Positions 28,461 through 40,892 of a stretch of 64,000 bases of DNA are shown one piece after another. This DNA comes from Lysobacter terrestris (GTDB taxonomy: Bacteria; Pseudomonadota; Gammaproteobacteria; Xanthomonadales; Xanthomonadaceae), in contig NZ_CP060820.1 of NCBI RefSeq assembly GCF_014489475.1, forward strand, positions 3,084,098-3,148,097, given 5' to 3'. The notes beneath the pieces were generated by a model that worked only from the letters and a program-made list of their open reading frames with translations, searched no databases and had not been told where the DNA came from. The stretch's first letter is position 1. Each line of letters starts with the position of its first letter. The position numbers were made by a program, and so were the translations under genes.

Positions 28461-28958
28461 ATGACAGACCTTAGTTCCCGCGACGAACACTGGATGCGCC
28501 ACGCGCTCGCGCTGGCGCAACGCGCGCAGCTCGAGGACGACGAGATCCCGGTCGGCGCCGTGCTGGTGTCGGCCGAGGGTGACGTCCTCGGCGAGGGCTG
28601 GAACCGCAACATCACCGATCGTGACCCGACTGCGCATGCGGAAATCGTCGCCATGCGCGCCGCCGGTGCCAAGCTCGGCAACCATCGCCTGCTGGGTGCG
28701 ACGCTCTACGTGACGCTCGAGCCTTGCGCGATGTGCGCGATGGCGATGGTGCACGCGCGCGTCGCCCGCGTCGTGTACGGGGCCAGCGATCCGAAGACCG
28801 GCGCCGCCGGCAGCGTCTTCGACCTGCTCGCCGATCCGCGCCACAACCATCGCGTGCAGGTGCAGGGCGGGGTGCTGGCCGAAGAAGCCGGGCGCCGGCT
28901 CACCAACTATTTCCGCGCCAAGCGCGGCAAGGCGCCGTTGCAGGACCGCGAAGACTGA
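28461..28958 (+). CDS. tadA: tRNA-specific adenosine deaminase TadA
   Basis: This 165-residue zinc deaminase makes inosine at the wobble position of tRNA-Arg(ACG). The zinc and proton-shuttle motif HAEI (about residues 59-62) and PCAMC are intact, together with [10 protein letters not shown] and [14 protein letters not shown]. It lies 77 bases downstream of guaA and converges on a DUF2721 gene. Confidence 0.93.
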   Translation: MTDLSSRDEHWMRHALALAQRAQLEDDEIPVGAVLVSAEGDVLGEGWNRNITDRDPTAHAEIVAMRAAGAKLGNHRLLGATLYVTLEPCAMCAMAMVHARVARVVYGASDPKTGAAGSVFDLLADPRHNHRVQVQGGVLAEEAGRRLTNYFRAKRGKAPLQDRED

Positions 28959-28967
28959 CGCCGTGCG

Positions 28968-28984
28968 GACCCCGCAGCGGGGTC
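28968..28984. terminator. Hairpin between convergent tadA and DUF2721 genes
   Basis: GACCCC (28968-28973) pairs with GGGGTC (28979-28984) around GCAGC. It overlaps the last codon of the leftward gene. There is no T-run, so it is at best a weak terminator. Confidence 0.35.
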
Positions 28985-29438
28985 ACTGCTTGCGGGCGAG
29001 TTCGTGGTCCAGTTCCGCATCGAAGCTGCTCACGGCCAGGCTGACCTCGCGCCACAGCCAGAAGCTGGCGACGAGCAGGAACAGCACGCCGAACACCGCC
29101 AACAGCGTCGGCAGCACGCCCATGCGGAATCCGAGCACGGCGTCCATCGCCAGCGCCAGGCTGGTGCCGACGAAACTGGCGAGCGCGGCGTACAGCATCT
29201 GGCAGGCGCGCAGGACCAGGTGCGCACGCTGGCGGTGGCGCGCGATCTGCAGGTCGCGCTCCCGGCGGTCGGTGGCCTCGGCCTCCCAGGCCACGACGAG
29301 CGAACGCAACCGGTCGACCACGCGCGCGAGTCGCGTATTGGCGGCGGCAAGCAGCGCTGCGGTGGCGGTTAGGAAGAACGCCGGCGCCAGCATCGTGGTC
29401 AGGATGGCGTAGTGCAGGTACGCAGGATTCGAGGGCAT
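28983..29438 (-). CDS. DUF2721 membrane protein
   Basis: This 151-residue protein has a first hydrophobic segment (about residues 9-31, [20 protein letters not shown]), then a charged helical stretch ([17 protein letters not shown]) and two C-terminal helices (about 80-105 and 110-135). The [13 protein letters not shown] segment after the first helix is typical of DUF2721. Function is unknown. The ATG at 29438 is chosen because the longer frame runs antisense through orn. Confidence 0.75.
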   Translation of the reverse strand: MPSNPAYLHYAILTTMLAPAFFLTATAALLAAANTRLARVVDRLRSLVVAWEAEATDRRERDLQIARHRQRAHLVLRACQMLYAALASFVGTSLALAMDAVLGFRMGVLPTLLAVFGVLFLLVASFWLWREVSLAVSSFDAELDHELARKQ

Positions 29439-29498
29439 GGCACGGAGCGGGTTGGAGGCTGGGCTATGATGCGACGTCCCGAGCAGCAGTGCGAGCGC

Positions 29499-30065
29499 AT
29501 GGTGAACCCGCAGAAGGAACAGCGACTGATCTGGATCGACCTGGAGATGACCGGGCTCGATACCGACAACGACTCCATCCTCGAGATCGCCACGGTGGTC
29601 ACCGATGCGCAGCTGCAGGTGCTGGCCGATGGTCCGGAATTGGCCATCGCCCATCCGCTCGAACGCCTGCAGGCGATGGACGAATGGAACCGCAACCAGC
29701 ACGGCAAGTCCGGCCTGTGGCGACGCGTGCTGGAAGAGGGCGTGACGATGGCGGAGGCCGAGCAGCGAACGCTCGATTTCCTTGCCCAGTGGGTGCCGGC
29801 CAACTGCTCACCGATCTGCGGCAATTCGATCTGCCAGGACCGGCGTTTCCTGCATCGCTGCATGCCGCGGTTGGAGAAGTACTTCCACTACCGCAACCTC
29901 GACGTCAGCACGATCAAGGAACTGGCGCGGCGTTGGGCGCCTTCCGTGCTGAACGGCGTGCGCAAGGAGTCCAAGCACACCGCGCTCAGCGACATCCGCG
30001 ATTCGATCGCGGAGCTGGCGCACTACCGTGCGTCGATGGGCAAGCTGGGCGGCCTGGAAGGCTGA
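29499..30065 (+). CDS. orn: Oligoribonuclease
   Basis: This 188-residue DEDDh 3'-5' exonuclease degrades 2-5-mer RNAs and linear pGpG from c-di-GMP turnover. The motifs [10 protein letters not shown] (first Asp and Glu), [18 protein letters not shown] and [12 protein letters not shown] (His and last Asp) are all present. The ATG at 29499 ([16 protein letters not shown]) is preferred; an upstream ATG at 29466 would add 11 residues. It diverges from the DUF2721 gene. Confidence 0.95.
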   Translation: MVNPQKEQRLIWIDLEMTGLDTDNDSILEIATVVTDAQLQVLADGPELAIAHPLERLQAMDEWNRNQHGKSGLWRRVLEEGVTMAEAEQRTLDFLAQWVPANCSPICGNSICQDRRFLHRCMPRLEKYFHYRNLDVSTIKELARRWAPSVLNGVRKESKHTALSDIRDSIAELAHYRASMGKLGGLEG

Positions 30066-30094
30066 GCGATCGGCGGCGCGTTCGCGCCGTATCG

Positions 30095-31000
30095 CTACTT
30101 GCGGTCGCCGTCGTCGGCGACCGAGCGTGCGAGCAGGTCGGCCAAGGGGCGGCCGTCACCATCGCGGTGGTAGACGTGCAGGTCGCGCTGCGGATACGGG
30201 ATGTTGAGGCCCCGCCCGAGGATGCCGTTGCGGATGGCTTCCATGAGCTCGCTGCGCACGACGCCGTAGTTCGGCGTATCGACCCAGGCACGCAGTTCGA
30301 TGTTGACGCTGCTTTCCGCCAGCGCGGTCACCCAGACCTCCGGGACCGGATCCGCCAGCACCTTGGGATTGGCCGCGGCCGCGGCGAGCAACACCTCGCG
30401 CGCCACCTTCAGGTCGTCCTCGTAGCCCACGCCCACGGGCAGGTCGACGCGGCGACGCGGGTTCGCCGTGAAGTTGATGATCGGCGCGGTCGTGATCAGG
30501 CTGTTGGGAATCACGATCACGCGGTTGTCGATCGTGCGCATCCGGGTCTGGAACACGCGGATCTGCTCGACCGTGCCTTCCAGGCCCGCCGCCTGCACGA
30601 AATCGCCGACGTGGATCGGGCGCTGCACGATCAGCATCACCCCGGAGGCGATGTTGGACAGCGAGTCCTTCAGCGCCAGGCCGATGGCCAGGCCGGCGGC
30701 GCCGAGCACCGCCATCACCGACGTCGTCGGCACGCCCAGCGACTGCAGCGCGGCGACGATCACGACCACCAGCATCGCCGCGTAGGCGATGTTGCGCAGG
30801 AAGCCACGCAGGGTGGCTTCCATGTGGCCGCGCTCGAACGCGCGGTCCATCGCCCGCGACAGGCGCTTGGCCAGCCACATCCCCAGCAGCAGGATGAGGA
30901 CGGCGCCGAGGAGTTTCAGCCCCCAGGCCTGCGCCAGGCCGAGGAAGTCGAACTCCTTCAGCTTGTCGAGCGATTCACGCGCCTGCGTTTCGAGCAGCAT
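30095..31000 (-). CDS. Small-conductance mechanosensitive channel (MscS family)
   Basis: This 301-residue channel has three N-terminal membrane helices and the pore helix LGAAGLAIGLALKDSLSNIA (about residues 105-125), rich in Gly/Ala as in MscS TM3. The beta domain and the cytoplasmic vestibule follow. MscS-type channels release solutes on hypo-osmotic shock. The ATG at 31000 (MLLETQARESLDKLKEF) is used. It lies 13 bases downstream of ppsA on the same strand, so it may be expressed from the ppsA promoter. Confidence 0.92.
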   Translation of the reverse strand: MLLETQARESLDKLKEFDFLGLAQAWGLKLLGAVLILLLGMWLAKRLSRAMDRAFERGHMEATLRGFLRNIAYAAMLVVVIVAALQSLGVPTTSVMAVLGAAGLAIGLALKDSLSNIASGVMLIVQRPIHVGDFVQAAGLEGTVEQIRVFQTRMRTIDNRVIVIPNSLITTAPIINFTANPRRRVDLPVGVGYEDDLKVAREVLLAAAAANPKVLADPVPEVWVTALAESSVNIELRAWVDTPNYGVVRSELMEAIRNGILGRGLNIPYPQRDLHVYHRDGDGRPLADLLARSVADDGDRK

Positions 31001-31013
31001 CGACGGCGCCCGC

Positions 31014-33407
<2,394 letters not shown>

Positions 33408-33543
33408 GACGGGGCTCCGAAGTGGGGGAGGGGCCGGCGGCGGCCTGGATGGCGAAACCGCTATTATCGCCGCTGCATCGGGCCCAGCACAAACGCGGTT
33501 CCGGTGGTTTTCCCCGTCACTGCGGCACCTTGCGAGGTAGGCG

Positions 33544-34365
33544 ATGCCCGGAATCCGGCCCGTTTTCTACGTTTCCGACGGCACCGGCATCACCGCCGAG
33601 ACGATCGGCCACAGCCTGCTCACGCAGTTCACCCAGACCCGCTTCGTCACCGACCGCTATTCCTTCGTCGACAGCATCGAGCGGGCCGCGGAAGTCGCGG
33701 CGAAGATCCGAGCCTCCGGCGAGCAGCACGGCGTCCGGCCGGTGGTGGTCAATTCCTGCGTCGACGGCGCGGTCAGCACGGCACTGGCGGAAAGCGGGGC
33801 GCTGATGCTGGACGTGTTCGCACCGTTCATCGAGCCGCTGGAGCGCGAATTGGGCGAGGCGCGCGAACGGCGGATCGGCCAGGCGCACGGACTGGTCAAC
33901 TTCGATACCTACCACCGCCGCATCAATGCGATGAATTTCGCGTTGACCCACGACGACGGCGCCGCGACCGACTACGCCGGGGCCGACGTGATCCTGGTGG
34001 CCGTGTCGCGCGCCGGGAAGACGCCGACCTGCGTGTATCTCGCCCTGCATTACGGCATCCGCGCGGCGAACTATCCGCTCACCGAGGAAGACCTCGAGCA
34101 CGACCGCCTGCCGCAGCGCCTGCGTCCGTATCGCAGCAAGCTGTTCGGGCTGACCATCGATCCCGTGCGGCTCCAGCAGATCCGCCAGGAGCGTCGGCCG
34201 AATTCGCGCTACGCGCAGTTCGAGACCTGCAAGCGGGAAGTCGCGGCGGCGGAGATGATGTTCCGCGGGGAGGGGATTCCGATCCTCAGCACCACGCATA
34301 CCTCGATCGAGGAAATCGCCAGCAAGGTGCTCACGACCCTGGGCATCCACCGCGAGATGTTCTAG
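33544..34365 (+). CDS. ppsR: PEP synthase regulatory protein (kinase/pyrophosphorylase)
   Basis: This 273-residue DUF299 protein inactivates PEP synthase by ADP-dependent phosphorylation of a Thr next to the catalytic His, and reverses this with phosphate. It opens with [20 protein letters not shown] and has the P-loop [14 protein letters not shown] (about residues 156-169), both diagnostic. Divergent placement next to ppsA is the classic arrangement. Confidence 0.95.
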   Translation: MPGIRPVFYVSDGTGITAETIGHSLLTQFTQTRFVTDRYSFVDSIERAAEVAAKIRASGEQHGVRPVVVNSCVDGAVSTALAESGALMLDVFAPFIEPLERELGEARERRIGQAHGLVNFDTYHRRINAMNFALTHDDGAATDYAGADVILVAVSRAGKTPTCVYLALHYGIRAANYPLTEEDLEHDRLPQRLRPYRSKLFGLTIDPVRLQQIRQERRPNSRYAQFETCKREVAAAEMMFRGEGIPILSTTHTSIEEIASKVLTTLGIHREMF

Positions 34366-34480
34366 CGGAATTCCGGCTGCCGGGCAGCTGCTTTTCCGCG
34401 GGGAAGAACCGTGAACATAGGCGCGTTCATCGGGCGCGTCAACGCTGCGCGGCGCAGGTTCCGCGTGTAGCATCGGCCCC

Positions 34481-34993
34481 ATGCAGCAGCTCGTTAACCG
34501 CACCGCGCACACCGATCCGCTGGGCCGCCTGAAGCTCGGAAAGTTCGGCTGGCTGATGGGCCTGTACGCGGAAAACCATGCCCGCCTGCAGCGGCTGTTC
34601 GAACCGGCCGACCTGGCGCCGGGACGCTACCAATCCGACATCGGCGATGGCCTGCCGTTGCTGCTGGATGTGATGGAACAGCACCGCTACACCACGGAAT
34701 TGCGCCTGACCTACAACATGATCGATCCGGTGACGGGCGAGCCGGATCCGTCGGCGTATCTGCGCGTCTACCACGACGCCCGCCAGGTGGAAGCCACGCA
34801 TTGCTACGTCGGCCGCCGTTGGCAGGACGTGATCGGCATGTTTCCGCCGCCGGCCGAAGTCATCGGTCATCGCCTGCGGATGAACACTTTCCTCGGGAAG
34901 TGGCTGCAGTATCTGGCCGAAAGTGGCCACGGCGTCGCCACGCTGCACCTCCGCGAAGACGCGGAAGTAAAAAAAATCGAAAAGGTGGCTTGA
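34481..34993 (+). CDS. DUF1249 family protein (YqiB-like)
   Basis: This 170-residue protein matches DUF1249: FGWLMGLYAENHARLQRLF, a conserved LTYNMIDPVTGEPDPSAYLR segment, and ARQVEATHCYVGRRWQDV. Family members are small cytosolic proteins related to E. coli YqiB; their function is unknown. The ATG at 34481 fits the family start. It lies upstream of the two tRNA genes. Confidence 0.85.
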   Translation: MQQLVNRTAHTDPLGRLKLGKFGWLMGLYAENHARLQRLFEPADLAPGRYQSDIGDGLPLLLDVMEQHRYTTELRLTYNMIDPVTGEPDPSAYLRVYHDARQVEATHCYVGRRWQDVIGMFPPPAEVIGHRLRMNTFLGKWLQYLAESGHGVATLHLREDAEVKKIEKVA

Positions 34994-35038
34994 CGCTCCT
35001 GAATCAGCTCCCTAAGATAGCGGTCTTTCCAGCGCCGT

Positions 35039-35114
35039 GGGGCCATAGCTCAGCTGGGAGAGCGCCTGCATGGCATGCAGGAGGTCGCCGGTTCGATCCC
35101 GGCTGGCTCCACCA
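35039..35114 (+). tRNA. tRNA-Ala (anticodon GGC)
   Basis: A 76-base cloverleaf: acceptor GGGGCCA/TGGCTCC with the G3-U70 alanine identity pair, D-stem GCTC/GAGC, anticodon loop ATGGCAT with GGC at 35072-35074, T-arm GCCGG-TTCGATC-CCGGC, and encoded ACCA. It is followed 97 bases later by tRNA-Glu. Confidence 0.97.
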
Positions 35115-35211
35115 ACTTCCGAGGAATAATTCGGAAGGCGCGTCGAAAACAAGTTGCAAAACAGGCCGGCTTTCAACGAAGAACATCTCGCTGAGGCAAA
35201 AGTTTCACAGC

Positions 35212-35287
35212 GTCCCCATCGTCTAGAGGCCTAGGACATTACCCTTTCACGGTAGCGACCGGGGTTCGAATCCCCGTGGGGACGCCA
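35212..35287 (+). tRNA. tRNA-Glu (anticodon TTC)
   Basis: A 76-base cloverleaf: acceptor GTCCCCA/TGGGGAC, anticodon loop CTTTCAC with TTC at 35246-35248, T-arm with GGTTCGAATCC, discriminator G and encoded CCA. A strong terminator follows 9 bases later, so it ends the tRNA transcript. Confidence 0.97.
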
Positions 35288-35295
35288 CTCTTCAG

Positions 35296-35332
35296 GAAAC
35301 AGGGCTCGGGAAACCGGGCCCTGTTTCTTTTT
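35296..35332 (+). terminator. Strong terminator after tRNA-Glu
   Basis: A ten-base stem (35296-35305, GAAACAGGGC, with 35318-35327) is extended by CGG/CCG around a GAAA tetraloop and followed by TTTTTG. The minus strand has a shorter U-run, so it may also serve the convergent dnaE2. Confidence 0.88.
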
Positions 35333-35369
35333 GCGCTCCGGAAACGTGTTTCATGCGGCGCGACGCGCG

Positions 35370-38300
35370 CTAGTGGAAGTCGCGCGAACTCGTGCTCAAC
35401 CCGGACAGCAATGAAGTGAGGTCGTGCAGGCGCGCAGCGATCAGGTGCCGCACGCCATCGGCGTGCTCGATGCGGCCATCTATGGCCATCAGCCTGGACT
35501 CGAGGAATTCGCGGCGTTGCCGTTCGGCGACGTGTTGCCAGACCACTGCATTGACCAGGCCGTCTTCGTCCTCGAGCGTGATGAAGGTGACGCCACTCGC
35601 GGTCTGCGGCCGCTGGCGCATGGTGACCAGACCGGCGAAGCTGACGCGCTGGCCGTGCTTCATATCGCGCAGCTCGGAAGACCGCTTGAAGCGTCGTGCA
35701 CGCAGTTGCGCGCGCAGCAGACTCAAGGGATGTCGACCCAGGGTGAGGCCCGTCATCGCGTAGTCGGCATGCACGTCGTCGGCGGCGCTCGGCAACGGCA
35801 GGAAAATGGCGGGTTCGGCGATCGCGCCGAGCGGATCGAGCAGCGGCATCTGCGCTTCCACACCAGCAGCGGCCCAACGCGCCTTGTGGCGATGCCCCGC
35901 CAGTCCGCGCAACGCCGCCGCATCGGCGAGGACGCCGCGCAGGCGCTGGTCGAGGTCCGCACGCAGGCACAGGTCGGTCACGTCGCGGAACGCTTGCCGG
36001 GCGCGCGCGGCTTCGATGCGCAGGGCCGCGTCCTCGCGGAAGCCGTTGACCATGCGCAATCCAAGTCGCATGGCCGGTTGTGCATCGACCCTGGATGACT
36101 GGAGCTCCAAGGTGCAGTCCCAGTTGCTGTAACGCACGTCGACGGGGCGCACTGCGATGCCGTGGCGTCGCGCGTCCTGCACGATCTGGCTTGGTGAGTA
36201 GAAGCCCATCGGTTGCGAATTGATCAGCGCGGCCGCGAACGCCGCCGGTTCGTGCTGCTTCAGCCAACTGCTGGCGTAGGCGAGCAGGGCGAAGCTGGCG
36301 GCGTGCGACTCGGGGAAGCCGTAGCTGCCGAAGCCCTTGATCTGTTCGAAGATGCGCTCGGCGAATTCCAGCGCGTAACCGTTCTTCAGCATGCCGCCGA
36401 TGATCTTCGTGCGGTGGCCGTGCATGTCGCCGTAACGCTTCCAGGCGGCCATCGAACGACGCAACTGGTCGGCTTCGCCCGGGGTGTAATCCGCTGCGTC
36501 GACGGCCAGCTGCATGACCTGTTCCTGGAACAGCGGCACGCCGAGCGTGCGCTCGAAGATGTGGCGCAGCTGCTCGGAAGGGTAGGTGACCGGTTCCTCG
36601 CCGTTGCGTCGCCGCAGGTAGGGATGGACCATGTCGCCCTGGATCGGCCCCGGCCGCACGATGGCCACCTGGATCACCAGGTCGTAGAACTTCGCCGGCT
36701 TCAACCGCGGCAGCATCGCCATCTGCGCGCGCGATTCGATCTGGAATACGCCGACGGTGTCGGCCGCCTGGATCATCGCGTAGGTTTCCTGGTCCTCGTG
36801 CGGGATGCGGTCCAGGTCGAGGTCGCGGCGCCCGCTGTCGCGCAGCAGGTCGAAGGTCTTGCGGATGCAGGTGAGCATGCCCAGCGCGAGGCAGTCGACC
36901 TTGAGCAGGCCGAGCACGTCGAGGTCGTCCTTGTCCCATTGCAGCACGGTGCGATTGTCCATCGCCGCGTTCTCGACCGGCCCGATCGTCGACAGCGGCC
37001 GTTCGGAGATCACGAAACCGCCCGGGTGCTGCGACAGGTGGCGCGGGAAGCCGAGCAACTGCCCGGTGATCGCGAGGACGCGCCGCATCACGGGCGATTC
37101 CGGGTCGAAGCCGTGTTCGCGCAGGAAATCCTCCGGCGGCAACTCCTCGCCCCAGCGGTCCATCGTCTTCGCCAGCTCCTCGACCTGGTCCGAGGGCAGC
37201 CCGAGCGCCTTGGCCACGTCGCGTACGGCGCTGCGGCCGCGGTAGCGGATGGCGACGGCGGTCAGCGCGGCGCGCTCGCGGCCGTAGCGGTTGAAGACGT
37301 ACTGCATGACTTCCTCGCGCCGTTCGTGCTCGAAGTCGACGTCGATGTCGGGCGGTTCGTCGCGCTCTTCGGACACGAAGCGCTCGAACAGCAATTGCGT
37401 CTCGCCGCTGCCGGGCTGCAGTTCGGTGATGCCCAACGCGTAGCAGACGGCCGAATTGGCGGCCGAGCCGCGGCCCTGGCAGAGGATCGACTGGCTGCGT
37501 GCGAAGCGGACGATGTCGTGCACGGTGAGGAAGAAGGATTCGTAGCGCTTCCTGCTGATGATCCGCAGCTCCTTGCGGATCAGGCGGATGGCCTCGCTTC
37601 TTTCCTTCCGGCCGGAACGGTTTTTCTTCCAGCGCGCACGGATGCCGTCCGCGGTCAGGCGTCGCAGCCAGCTGCGCGGCGTATGCCCGGCCGGTACCAG
37701 TTCGTGCGGGTACTGGTAGCGGATGTCGCGACGCAGGTCGAAGTTGCAGCGCCGGGCGATGCGGACCGATTCGGCCAGCAATGCCTCCGGATAGATCGCG
37801 GACAAGGCCTGCCGCGTGCGCAGGTGGCGTTCGCCATTCGGAAACAGGGCGTGGCCGGCTTCGGCCAGCGGGGTGCGCAGGCGGATGGCGGTCATCGTGT
37901 CCTGCAGCATCCGGCGGCCGCGCACGTGCATGTGCACGTCGCCGCTGGCGACCGCGGGCAGGCCCAGGCGTTCCGCCAGTTCGAGCAGGGAACGCAGGCG
38001 TCCGGCATCGTCAGGGCCGCGGTGCAGTTCGACCGCGACCCAGGTGCGTTGCGGGAAGCGGGCCTTCGTCCATTCCCCTTCGTGCGTATCGGGGCGGTCG
38101 CCGGGAATCCACAATGCAAGTAGCCCGTCGTTGTCGCCGTCGAAATCCTCGCGCAGGGCGCGATACGCACCCTTGTCCGTGCGACGGCGGGCGAGGGTGA
38201 TGAGTTGGCACAGCCGCTGGTAACCGGCGAGCGTTTCCGCGAGCAGCACCAGCCTGGGGCCACCTTCGATGCGCAGCTCGCTGCCCACGACCAGCTTGAG

Positions 38301-38486
38301 GTCGGTCGCCTCCGCGGCTTCCAGCGCACGCACGATGCCGGCCATGCTGCATTCGTCAGTGATCGCCAGGGCGGCGTAGCCCTGCTGCTTCGCGCGTTCG
38401 AACAGTTCGCGGGCATCCGAAGCGCCACGTTGGAAGCTGAAGTTCGACAGGCAATGCAGTTCCGCGTAGGCCGGCAGCGGCTTCAT
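35370..38486 (-). CDS. dnaE2: Error-prone DNA polymerase III alpha (DnaE2/ImuC)
   Basis: This 1038-residue C-family polymerase is used for SOS-induced translesion synthesis. The N-terminal PHP domain ([33 protein letters not shown]), the polymerase core with [18 protein letters not shown] and [19 protein letters not shown] (catalytic Asp pair), and the late OB-fold part are present. The ATG at 38486 overlaps the imuB stop (ATGA); the longer frame through imuB is rejected. Last gene of the imuA-imuB-dnaE2 operon. Confidence 0.95.
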   Translation of the reverse strand: MKPLPAYAELHCLSNFSFQRGASDARELFERAKQQGYAALAITDECSMAGIVRALEAAEATDLKLVVGSELRIEGGPRLVLLAETLAGYQRLCQLITLARRRTDKGAYRALREDFDGDNDGLLALWIPGDRPDTHEGEWTKARFPQRTWVAVELHRGPDDAGRLRSLLELAERLGLPAVASGDVHMHVRGRRMLQDTMTAIRLRTPLAEAGHALFPNGERHLRTRQALSAIYPEALLAESVRIARRCNFDLRRDIRYQYPHELVPAGHTPRSWLRRLTADGIRARWKKNRSGRKERSEAIRLIRKELRIISRKRYESFFLTVHDIVRFARSQSILCQGRGSAANSAVCYALGITELQPGSGETQLLFERFVSEERDEPPDIDVDFEHERREEVMQYVFNRYGRERAALTAVAIRYRGRSAVRDVAKALGLPSDQVEELAKTMDRWGEELPPEDFLREHGFDPESPVMRRVLAITGQLLGFPRHLSQHPGGFVISERPLSTIGPVENAAMDNRTVLQWDKDDLDVLGLLKVDCLALGMLTCIRKTFDLLRDSGRRDLDLDRIPHEDQETYAMIQAADTVGVFQIESRAQMAMLPRLKPAKFYDLVIQVAIVRPGPIQGDMVHPYLRRRNGEEPVTYPSEQLRHIFERTLGVPLFQEQVMQLAVDAADYTPGEADQLRRSMAAWKRYGDMHGHRTKIIGGMLKNGYALEFAERIFEQIKGFGSYGFPESHAASFALLAYASSWLKQHEPAAFAAALINSQPMGFYSPSQIVQDARRHGIAVRPVDVRYSNWDCTLELQSSRVDAQPAMRLGLRMVNGFREDAALRIEAARARQAFRDVTDLCLRADLDQRLRGVLADAAALRGLAGHRHKARWAAAGVEAQMPLLDPLGAIAEPAIFLPLPSAADDVHADYAMTGLTLGRHPLSLLRAQLRARRFKRSSELRDMKHGQRVSFAGLVTMRQRPQTASGVTFITLEDEDGLVNAVVWQHVAERQRREFLESRLMAIDGRIEHADGVRHLIAARLHDLTSLLSGLSTSSRDFH

Positions 38487-39907
38487 GCGAACCATCCGTG
38501 CAGCATGAAGGGGCCGGCCTGTTCGCCGGCGATGCGGAACGCCCAGGCGCGCTGGCCCGATGCGGTTTCGATCAGGTAATAGTCGCGGCGGATCTCGGCG
38601 GCGTCCCACCAGCCGGATTCGATCCGTTCGGGGCCGGCGAGCACGCGTTGCACGCGCTCGCGCAACGGCATGGCCTGCGGCAGCAGCCAGCCGGGGCGGA
38701 GCGGAGTGGGCAATCCGCCCATCTTGCGCGGCAGTGACGTGCCGGCGACGACATGCTCGGGGCGATGCTCGGGCAGCCAGCCGATGCTGTGCACGGCGTC
38801 GTCGCCGAGTCGGGCACGCAGGCGTTCGCGCAGTTGCGTCCACGGCACCGCCTGCTGCGGCCGTGGATCGAACAGGTCGCGTGCGGCTGGAACGAAGGCC
38901 GGCAGTTCGCGGGCGATCAGCTGCATGCCGCGTACCGGCGCGGGCACTTCGGCCTGCTCGATGCGGCCGCGCGCAAGTTCGAACAGCATCACCGCGTCGC
39001 GTTCCGCCGCCAGCAGGCCGACTTCGATTGCGCTGCTCGCGGGTTGATGGACCATGCCGTCGTGCTCCAGCACCACGCTGAAGCGCTGCACGCCGCCGTC
39101 GCGACCGGCGAGGAAGGCGGCGAGGTCCGCGGTTAGGCGCCGCAGCGGGAACAGCAGTGCCTGGCTGGATTCGACTTCGTGTTCGAACTCGATGCGGCCT
39201 TCGAACACATCCGGCGGCTGGTACCAGTTCAAGGGCGCCTCCGCGCCGCGCAGCCGGTCCAGGTGCTGCAACACGTCGCGCGGGAAACGCCGGTTCAACG
39301 TATCGCGGGGCAGGGCGAAGACCTGCCGCAGCTTGCGCAGCCCCATGCGCGACAACGCGTGCGCCACGTCCTGCGGCAATCCGGCGCGTTCGATCGGCAG
39401 TTGTCCCAATGCATTGAGGCAGCTGCTGTCGCCGACGGCGAGACCGTCGTGCACGTTGGCCAGCACGCGCGCCGCATGTGGGTTGGGGGCGACGACGAGT
39501 CGGTGGCGGAAGCCGAGCGCCTGCAGTTCCTCGCGCATCCGTGCTTCCAGCCGCGGCCAGGGGCCAAACAGCTGCAGGCTGTGGCCGACCTCCAGCACGA
39601 CGGCGTGCGCCAGGTCGGTGCTGACCTGCGAGCTGAAGCGATAGGCCCACGCGGCCAGCAACTGGCGCCAGCGTTCGGCGGCGGTGGGATCGTGGTCGGC
39701 CATGGCGAAGCGGCCACCGAGCGCCTGTGCGGCCGCCAGCGGCATCCCTGGACGCAGGCCCAGTGCTCGCCCGGCCGGGTTGACGGCATGCACGACGCGG
39801 CGCTGCACCGGCCCTTCGAGCAGGACCAGGGGCGCATCGCGATCCGGATGGCGGCGGAGTACGCCGTCGATCGCGAGTTGCGGCAGGAACAGGCAGGCCC
39901 AGCGCAT
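38483..39907 (-). CDS. imuB: Y-family-like DNA polymerase ImuB
   Basis: This 474-residue protein is related to Y-family polymerases but lacks polymerase activity in characterised systems; it connects DnaE2 with the beta clamp. The start [34 protein letters not shown] segment and [13 protein letters not shown] (where Y-family enzymes have the catalytic acid pair) are typical of ImuB. The ATG at 39907 is 2 bases after the imuA stop; the frame extends far upstream only as an antisense-free overlap with imuA and is not used. Confidence 0.92.
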   Translation of the reverse strand: MRWACLFLPQLAIDGVLRRHPDRDAPLVLLEGPVQRRVVHAVNPAGRALGLRPGMPLAAAQALGGRFAMADHDPTAAERWRQLLAAWAYRFSSQVSTDLAHAVVLEVGHSLQLFGPWPRLEARMREELQALGFRHRLVVAPNPHAARVLANVHDGLAVGDSSCLNALGQLPIERAGLPQDVAHALSRMGLRKLRQVFALPRDTLNRRFPRDVLQHLDRLRGAEAPLNWYQPPDVFEGRIEFEHEVESSQALLFPLRRLTADLAAFLAGRDGGVQRFSVVLEHDGMVHQPASSAIEVGLLAAERDAVMLFELARGRIEQAEVPAPVRGMQLIARELPAFVPAARDLFDPRPQQAVPWTQLRERLRARLGDDAVHSIGWLPEHRPEHVVAGTSLPRKMGGLPTPLRPGWLLPQAMPLRERVQRVLAGPERIESGWWDAAEIRRDYYLIETASGQRAWAFRIAGEQAGPFMLHGWFA

Positions 39908-39909
39908 GC

Positions 39910-40683
39910 TCAGGCCTTGGCCGGGCGGGGTGCCTTGAAGGGCTGCCGGGCAGGCAAGCGGATGCCCGGCACCGCGGCCGATCCATGCGCGGCCGGTTCG
40001 AGGATCGAGGCCTGCACGGGCGGCTCGGGATGCCCCAGTTGCGGAAACGGAATCGCCCGCGCGGGCGGATTGCCGCCCCGGCATTTGAGGATGCGCAATT
40101 GCCGAGGCGATGCCTCTAGGGCGATGCGCAGCGCCGCTGGCGACGGGTTCATCGCGGCCTTGCTGGAGCGGATGACGAAGCCCAATGCCTGGCCGGTTTC
40201 CGCGGCGACCTGCAATCGCCGCAGGGCGCGGTCGTCCGCCTGCTGCGGCCAGCACAGCACGGCATCGCAGGCGCCGGAACGAAGGCATTGCTCGGCCGCC
40301 CACAGCGCCTCGCGCGGTGTCTTCGTCCGGATCACCTGCACCGCGTCGAGCCGCACGCCCGCGGCATGCCACGCGGACGGATAGGGCAGGTACGGCGGCG
40401 CGACCAGGGCGATCGCGCCGTCCTTCGGTGCACTCAGGCGTGCGAGCGTGGGCCACAACAGCTGCAATTCGCCGATGCCGTCGGCAGGCAACAGGAGTTC
40501 GCTCAATGCGGCATGCGGCCAGCCGCGTGCGGGCAACGCTGCATCGAGCGCGGGCCAGCCGGTGGATTGTTCGATGCCGTCGGTGATCGCGGCGGATTGC
40601 CCGCGCCAGATACGCCGCTGCGAGATCAGGCCGTCGAGTGTGCTTCCTGCCGCTGCGCCCGCCAGGGCCGTCACCGTGCCCAT
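39910..40683 (-). CDS. imuA: Translesion synthesis-associated protein ImuA
   Basis: This 257-residue RecA-like protein (SulA/RecA-superfamily, without clear Walker A) opens the mutagenesis operon. ImuA helps ImuB and DnaE2 by interacting with RecA and ImuB. Features include [39 protein letters not shown] and [12 protein letters not shown]. It starts 42 bases downstream of a LexA box. In many relatives a second lexA gene precedes imuA; here a phosphopantetheinyl transferase gene diverges instead. Confidence 0.88.
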   Translation of the reverse strand: MGTVTALAGAAAGSTLDGLISQRRIWRGQSAAITDGIEQSTGWPALDAALPARGWPHAALSELLLPADGIGELQLLWPTLARLSAPKDGAIALVAPPYLPYPSAWHAAGVRLDAVQVIRTKTPREALWAAEQCLRSGACDAVLCWPQQADDRALRRLQVAAETGQALGFVIRSSKAAMNPSPAALRIALEASPRQLRILKCRGGNPPARAIPFPQLGHPEPPVQASILEPAAHGSAAVPGIRLPARQPFKAPRPAKA

Positions 40684-40725
40684 GGCGGATCTCGAAAAGC
40701 GGAGCGGGGGCCGGACGAGTGCATA

Positions 40726-40741
40726 TTAGTAATAATACTAA
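40726..40741. promoter_or_regulatory. LexA box upstream of imuA
   Basis: TTAGTAATAATACTAA matches the Xanthomonadaceae LexA recognition form TTAG-N6-TACTA and is an inverted repeat. It lies 42 bases upstream of the imuA start, in the only AT-rich stretch of the local intergenic region, as expected for an SOS-controlled promoter. Confidence 0.85.
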
Positions 40742-40892
40742 CAATGCGATCTCAAAAATTAAGACTCTAATTTTCAATAAGTTGGAAGGATTATTTGAGG
40801 CGATTTGACGAATGCGCCCGCGAATCTGACCGCTCCACCTGCAGCACGGCGTTCCCTTCTGGACAGAGCTGACAGATACGCCCGCGGGCGTC

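Noticed and set aside
35039..35369. tRNA genes as a possible integration site for a genomic island
   Set aside because: No integrase gene or repeated tRNA 3' end was seen nearby; the adjoining genes are normal chromosomal genes.
38487..39986. Upstream extension of the dnaE2 frame by 500 codons
   Set aside because: This part lies out of frame over imuB, which has clear homology; dnaE2 starts at 38486 by ATGA overlap.
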